Of a stretch of DNA of 36,505 nt, positions 32,380-36,505 are shown piece by piece. The DNA lies in contig JBKJKM010000262.1 in the NCBI GenBank assembly GCA_046597375.1, positions 1 through 36,505 on the forward strand. The letters are read 5' to 3'. The position numbers and the translations under genes were made by a program. Source of the stretch: DATLED01 sp046597375. Its GTDB lineage: Bacteria; Actinomycetota; Acidimicrobiia; Acidimicrobiales; CADCTF01. Within the stretch, counting starts at the first letter, position 1. Each line of letters starts with the position of its first letter. The notes beneath the pieces were generated by a model. The model was not told the origin of the DNA, ran no database searches, and worked only from the letters and a program-made list of their open reading frames with translations.

Positions 32380-34227
32380 GTGAGCGAGCGAGCGACATCC
32401 GTCGAAGACCTTTCGGAGCTGGGCCAGCAGCTGCGGGTCGACTCCGTCCGGGCGGCGGCGGCCGCCAACTCCGGCCACCCGACGTCGTCGATGTCGGCCG
32501 CCGACCTCGTTGCCGTCCTCGCCGCGAATCATTTGCGCTACGACTGGAATCGACCCGACCACCCCAACAACGACCACCTCATCTTCTCCAAGGGCCATGC
32601 GTCACCGCTCCTCTACGCCCTCTACAAGGCCTGCGGGGCGATCACTGACGATGACCTGCTGAGCTTCCGGCAGTACGGCTCGAAGATCGAGGGGCACCCC
32701 ACACCCGTGCTGCCCTGGGTCGACGTCGCCACCGGTTCCCTCGGACAGGGCCTGCCGATCGGCGTCGGTGTGGCCATGGCCGGCAAGACACTCGACCGCC
32801 TTCCCTATCGGGTGTGGGTGCTTTGCGGCGACAGCGAGATGGCCGAGGGCTCGATGTGGGAGGCCTTCGAGGCCGCCGGCTTCCGGGACCTCGACAACCT
32901 CACCGCCATCATCGACGTGAACCGGCTCGGCCAGCGGGGCGAGACCATGCACGGCTGGGACCTCGGCGCCTACTCGGCGCGGGCCAAGGCGTTCGGGTGG
33001 CACACCATCGAGATCGACGGCCACGACTGCGCCGCCATCGACGCCGCCATGGTCGAGGCGGCGGCGACCACTGGCAAGCCGACGGTGATCATCGCCAAGA
33101 CCAAGAAGGGAAAGGGCGTCGCCGCCGTCGAGGACCAGGACAACGCCCACGGCAAACCGGTGCCCGACGAAGCTGCCGCCATCGAGGAGTTGGGCGGACG
33201 GCGCTCGCTCACGATCGAGACAGCCAAGCCCGACGACGCGAATCCGTTCGTCGCCGACACCACTCCCCTCGCCCTCCCGACGTGGGAGCTCGGTGAGAAG
33301 GTCGCCACCCGGAAGGCCTACGGCTTGGCCATTGCCGCACTCGGCCAGGCCCGCGCCGATGTGGTCTGCCTCGACGGTGAGGTCTCCAACTCGACCCACG
33401 CCGAGGACTTCAAGGCCGTCAATCCGGATCGCTTCTTCGAGCTGTACATCGCCGAGCAGCAGCTTTTGGCCGCAGCCGTAGGCATGCAGGTGCGGGGCTA
33501 CCGACCCTTCGCCTCCACCTTCGCCGCCTTCCTGTCGCGGGCCTACGACTTCGTGCGCATGGCCGCGGTCAGCCGGGCGACCCTGGCGATCTGTGGTTCG
33601 CACGCCGGCGTGTCGATCGGCGAGGACGGGCCGTCCCAGATGGCCCTCGAAGACCTGGCCTCGTTCCGGGCCATTCACGGCAGCACGGTGCTCTACCCCT
33701 GCGACGCCACCTCCACGGCTGCCCTCGTGGCCCTGATGGCGGACACGCCCGGTATCTCCTACCTCCGCACAACGCGCGGCAACACGCCGGTGATCTACCC
33801 GACCGGCGAGGTCTTCGAGCTCGGCGGGTCGAAGGTCGTGCGCTCGTCCGACGACGACGTGGTCACCGTGGTCGCCGCGGGGATCACCGTGCCCGAAGCG
33901 GTCAAGGCGGCCGACGCCCTGGCCACCGAGGGCATCAGCGTGCGGATCGTCGACCTGTACTCGGTGAAGCCCGTCGACACCGACGGACTGCGAACGGCCG
34001 TCGCCGCCACGGACGGCCGCCTCGTCACCGTGGAGGACCACTGGCCCGAGGGCGGCATCGGCGACGCCGTGCTGGATGCGATCGCCGACGCCGGCATCGT
34101 TCTGAAGTACACGAAGCTGGCGGTCCGCGACCTGCCGGGATCGGGCAAGCCGGAGGAGCTCCTGGCCGGCGCCGGCATCGACGCCGCGGCCATCGCCGAC
34201 GCCGTCCGCGCCCTGACGAAGAGGTAG
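32380..34227 (+). CDS. tkt: Transketolase (short, animal-type architecture)
   Basis: A 615-residue thiamine-diphosphate enzyme that transfers two-carbon ketol units in the pentose phosphate pathway. The length and several blocks match the shorter vertebrate-type transketolases (about 620 residues) better than the roughly 660-700-residue bacterial TktA type: NSGHPTSSMSAADL, VDVATGSLGQGLPIGVG, and CGDSEMAEGSMWEAFEAAG, which forms the ThDP motif with IDVNRLGQ. The transketolase signature region YIAEQQLLAAAVGMQVRG contains the catalytic Glu. GTG start at 32380, ten bases after the FIST stop, with no strong ribosome site. It is followed by tal and pgi. Confidence 0.94.
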   Translation: MSERATSVEDLSELGQQLRVDSVRAAAAANSGHPTSSMSAADLVAVLAANHLRYDWNRPDHPNNDHLIFSKGHASPLLYALYKACGAITDDDLLSFRQYGSKIEGHPTPVLPWVDVATGSLGQGLPIGVGVAMAGKTLDRLPYRVWVLCGDSEMAEGSMWEAFEAAGFRDLDNLTAIIDVNRLGQRGETMHGWDLGAYSARAKAFGWHTIEIDGHDCAAIDAAMVEAAATTGKPTVIIAKTKKGKGVAAVEDQDNAHGKPVPDEAAAIEELGGRRSLTIETAKPDDANPFVADTTPLALPTWELGEKVATRKAYGLAIAALGQARADVVCLDGEVSNSTHAEDFKAVNPDRFFELYIAEQQLLAAAVGMQVRGYRPFASTFAAFLSRAYDFVRMAAVSRATLAICGSHAGVSIGEDGPSQMALEDLASFRAIHGSTVLYPCDATSTAALVALMADTPGISYLRTTRGNTPVIYPTGEVFELGGSKVVRSSDDDVVTVVAAGITVPEAVKAADALATEGISVRIVDLYSVKPVDTDGLRTAVAATDGRLVTVEDHWPEGGIGDAVLDAIADAGIVLKYTKLAVRDLPGSGKPEELLAGAGIDAAAIADAVRALTKR

Positions 34228-34252
34228 TCAGCGGCCTGGGTAGGGTCGAGTC

Positions 34253-35365
34253 ATGCCGCCGACCCGCCTGCACGAGCTGTATGACGAACAGGGCCAGAGC
34301 CCGTGGATCGACAACCTGACCCGCACCGGTCTCCGGTCGGGCCACCTCCAGAAGCTCGTCGAGAGTGGCGTTCGGGGCGTGACCTCCAATCCGACGATCT
34401 TCCAGAAGGCGATCGCCGGCAGCGCCGACTACGACGAACAGTTCGCCACCCTCCTGCGCGCCGGGTCGGTCGAGGAGGCCTACTGGACCCTTGTCATCGA
34501 TGACATCACCGCCGCCCTCGACGTGATGCTCCACGTGCACCAGGCCTCCGGCGGTGTCGACGGCTACGTCAGCCTCGAGGTCGCGCCGGCCCTCGCCCAC
34601 GACACGGCTGCCAGCGTCGAGGCCGCCCGTGAGTTCGCCCACCGCATCGCTCGGCCCAACCTCATGGTGAAGATTCCGGGCACGGCTGCCGGCATTCCCG
34701 CCGTCCGGGCCATGATCGCCGAAGGGGTCAGCATCAACGTGACCCTCATCTTCAGCCTCCCCCGCTACGCCGAGGTCATCGAGGCCTACCTCGCCGGCCT
34801 CGAGGCACGTGACGGCGACCTCTCCGCCATCGCCAGCGTCGCTTCGTTCTTCATCAGCCGGGTCGACACGGAGATCGACCGACGCCTCGAGGCCGTCGGG
34901 ACGCCGGCGGCGCTGGCGCTACGGGGCCTGGCGGCGGTCGCGCAGGCCAAGGTGGCTTACGACCTCTTCCGGCAACGCTTCTCCGGGCCCCGTTGGGAGG
35001 CGCTCGCCGCGCGCGGCGCGAAGGTGCAGCGACCTCTCTGGGCCTCGACGTCGACCAAGAACCCGGCGTACACCGACCTCCTCTATGTCGACACGCTGAT
35101 CGGGTCGGACACGGTCAACACGATGCCCGACGCCACGGTCGACGCCTTCCTCGACCACGGCACGGTGGCTCGCACCATCGACGATGGCGTGGCCGAGGCC
35201 AAGGCCGTGCTCGATCGCATCGAAGCCGTCGGCGTGTCGCTGTCCGACGTGAGCGCCACCCTCGAGTCGGAGGGCGTCGCCGCCTTCGCGAAGTCCTTCG
35301 ACGAGCTGCTTCAGACCCTGCAGGACAAAGCGAATGGGTGGGATGCCGGGGAAGGGCGGCCATAA
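34253..35365 (+). CDS. tal: Transaldolase
   Basis: A 370-residue transaldolase of the longer type found in actinobacteria and in Tal-Pgi fusions. LHELYDEQGQSPWIDNLTR and GVTSNPTIFQKAI are the characteristic opening. The Schiff-base Lys is in NLMVKIPGTAAG (about residue 140). NVTLIFSLPRYAEVIEAYL and STSTKNPAYTDLLYVD are further family blocks. It moves dihydroxyacetone units between sedoheptulose 7-phosphate and glyceraldehyde 3-phosphate. ATG start with an AGGG ribosome site. The stop TAA abuts the pgi ATG. Confidence 0.95.
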   Translation: MPPTRLHELYDEQGQSPWIDNLTRTGLRSGHLQKLVESGVRGVTSNPTIFQKAIAGSADYDEQFATLLRAGSVEEAYWTLVIDDITAALDVMLHVHQASGGVDGYVSLEVAPALAHDTAASVEAAREFAHRIARPNLMVKIPGTAAGIPAVRAMIAEGVSINVTLIFSLPRYAEVIEAYLAGLEARDGDLSAIASVASFFISRVDTEIDRRLEAVGTPAALALRGLAAVAQAKVAYDLFRQRFSGPRWEALAARGAKVQRPLWASTSTKNPAYTDLLYVDTLIGSDTVNTMPDATVDAFLDHGTVARTIDDGVAEAKAVLDRIEAVGVSLSDVSATLESEGVAAFAKSFDELLQTLQDKANGWDAGEGRP

Positions 35366-36505
35366 ATGACCTCGCCGGCTGAGCGCCTGCGAGCTCGCGA
35401 CGTCGGCCTCTGGCCATCGGACAGCGTCGCTGCCAATCGCCTGGGTTGGATCGACGTCGCCGAGCACCTGCGCGCGAGCGGGCAAGCCGCCGAGGTCCAG
35501 GCCTGGGCCGCCACGATCGAGCACCCGAAGATCGTGTTGCTCGGCATGGGGGGGTCGTCGCTGGGGCCTGAGGTGCTCCGTGCCTGCGCCGGAAGCGATC
35601 GCCTCGTCGTGCTCGACACGACCGACCCGCGCACGATTGCTTCGCTCGAGCTCGACGACGCGTTCTTCCTCGTCTCGTCGAAGTCGGGCGGCACCATCGA
35701 GGTGCAGGCGCTGTTGGCCCACGCCTGGTCCAAGGTGCCCGATGGGCGCCGATACGCCGCCGTCACCGATCCTGGTACTGCGCTTGCGGCCCTGGCGACC
35801 GAGCGCGGCTTTGCACGGTCCTTCGTGAACCCTCCGGACATCGGTGGCCGCTACTCCGTGCTCTCGCTGTTCGGGCTCGTTCCCGCCGCCCTGTTGGGCT
35901 ACGACCTCGAATCGCTCCTCCAGCGGGCCATCGACGTCGACTGGGAGGAGGCGGCGGCGCTCGGCGATGCCATGGGCCACGCCGCTCTCGATGGGCAGGA
36001 CAAGGTGACGATTCGCACGGCGCCGACGGCGGCGGCCTTCGGCCTCTGGGTCGAGCAGCTCGTGGCCGAGTCGACGGGCAAGCAGGGCAAGGGCTGCATC
36101 CCCGTCCCGACGACCGAGGCGGAGTCGGGCGAGGATCGCTTCGGAGTGTCAGTGGCCATCGGCGACGCGCTCGATCTGGGCGCAGAGTTCTTGCGGTGGG
36201 AGATCGCCACCGCCATTGCCGGGCACGTGCTCGGCATCGACCCCTTCGACGAACCCAACGTGACCGAGTCGAAGGAGAACACGAAGCGGGTGCTCGACAG
36301 CCTTCCACTCCCCGAGTCCGAGCTCGCGGATCCCGGAGGCTCCCTCGAGTGGCTGGCCGAGGAGTTCGAGGACGGCGACTACGTGTCGATCCAGGCCTAC
36401 CTCCCCTTCGGCCAGGACGACGCCCTCGAGACGTTGCGGCGCACCGTCCGCGAGCGGCTCGGCGGGGCCCCGGTCACCGCCGGCTACGGGCCCCGCTTCC
36501 TGCAC
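35366..36505 (+). CDS. pgi: Glucose-6-phosphate isomerase-like, C-terminus cut by window edge
   Basis: An open frame of 380 codons from ATG at 35366 to the right edge. SIS-domain motifs typical of phosphoglucose isomerase are LLGMGGSSLGPEVLRA, SSKSGGTIEVQALL, DIGGRYSVLSLFGLVPAALLG and, later, GIDPFDEPNVTESKENTKR. The last residues, TAGYGPRFLH, match the end region of the isomerase half of bifunctional transaldolase/phosphoglucose isomerases, where HSTGQ normally follows. It interconverts glucose 6-phosphate and fructose 6-phosphate. It lies directly after tal (TAAATG), so the two functions are separate polypeptides here. Confidence 0.9.
   Translation, partial: MTSPAERLRARDVGLWPSDSVAANRLGWIDVAEHLRASGQAAEVQAWAATIEHPKIVLLGMGGSSLGPEVLRACAGSDRLVVLDTTDPRTIASLELDDAFFLVSSKSGGTIEVQALLAHAWSKVPDGRRYAAVTDPGTALAALATERGFARSFVNPPDIGGRYSVLSLFGLVPAALLGYDLESLLQRAIDVDWEEAAALGDAMGHAALDGQDKVTIRTAPTAAAFGLWVEQLVAESTGKQGKGCIPVPTTEAESGEDRFGVSVAIGDALDLGAEFLRWEIATAIAGHVLGIDPFDEPNVTESKENTKRVLDSLPLPESELADPGGSLEWLAEEFEDGDYVSIQAYLPFGQDDALETLRRTVRERLGGAPVTAGYGPRFLH

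Noticed and set aside
32602..34041. 479-codon minus-strand frame opposite transketolase
   Set aside because: Antisense shadow of a clear enzyme; composition dominated by Gly, Val, Asp and Arg.

Overview
The window is high-GC, densely packed actinobacterial chromosome. It encodes a complete Pup-proteasome system (pup, dop, pafA, prcA, prcB, mpa/ARC), HelY, a TatB/TatC pair, MarP, TrmI, DUF3866 and DUF4193-type proteins. This combination, with no pafB/pafC between pafA and the tat genes, points to a deep-branching actinobacterium such as an Acidimicrobiia member; that placement is inference. I see no rRNA, tRNA, CRISPR array, insertion sequence or prophage. Nearly all the sequence is protein coding, and many genes on the same strand overlap stop-to-start by 4 bases (GTGA or ATGA).

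Layout. (1) 1-9351, minus strand: the acidic N-terminus of a DUF4193-like protein cut by the left edge; a 400-base regulatory gap with two terminator-like hairpins, a promoter and a large inverted repeat; a secreted LysM/M23 peptidase; a tandem ThyX-like protein; a zinc-type dehydrogenase; a shortened YegS/diacylglycerol-kinase-like protein; HelY; TatC; TatB; a small membrane protein; a zinc-ribbon protein. (2) 9559-12178, plus strand: a soluble GAF-GAF-PAS histidine kinase and a glycerophosphodiester phosphodiesterase. (3) 12179-15253, minus strand: signal peptidase I, a DUF3866 protein and the Pup ligase PafA. (4) 15298-15633, plus strand: a small DUF2007-like membrane protein. (5) 15630-21282, minus strand: mpa, dop, pup, a pyrimidine-dimer-glycosylase-family gene, prcB and prcA, in transcription order. 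(6) 21414-21653, plus strand: a small ferredoxin. (7) 21654-28705, minus strand: a TetR regulator, thioesterase, PBP4-type carboxypeptidase, Lon-N-domain protein, holin-like membrane protein, two small membrane proteins, a TtuB-like sulfur carrier, TtuA, TrmI and MarP, again in transcription order. (8) 28761-36505, plus strand: NagA, a ribbon-helix-helix-like protein with its own well-formed promoter, a hypothetical protein and a FIST protein, then transketolase, transaldolase and a phosphoglucose isomerase cut by the right edge.

How the genes work together. Pup ends in GGQ, so Dop must deamidate it before PafA can ligate it to substrates. Mpa then unfolds the pupylated proteins into the PrcAB core particle. 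TtuA and the TtuB-like carrier form a tRNA 2-thiolation pair, next to the tRNA m1A methyltransferase TrmI. LepB, TatBC, MarP, DacB and the LysM/M23 peptidase serve export and the cell envelope. Tkt-Tal-Pgi form the non-oxidative pentose phosphate module.

The observations most worth following are: the tandem ThyX-like protein whose two halves each keep a different part of the ThyX signature; a TtuB-like carrier whose diglycine is followed by 11 extra residues; a perfect 14-bp inverted repeat between mpa and dop; a consensus promoter with an operator-like palindrome and a possible leaderless 12-codon ORF ahead of the ribbon-helix-helix gene; and a DNA-repair-family gene translationally coupled to prcB.
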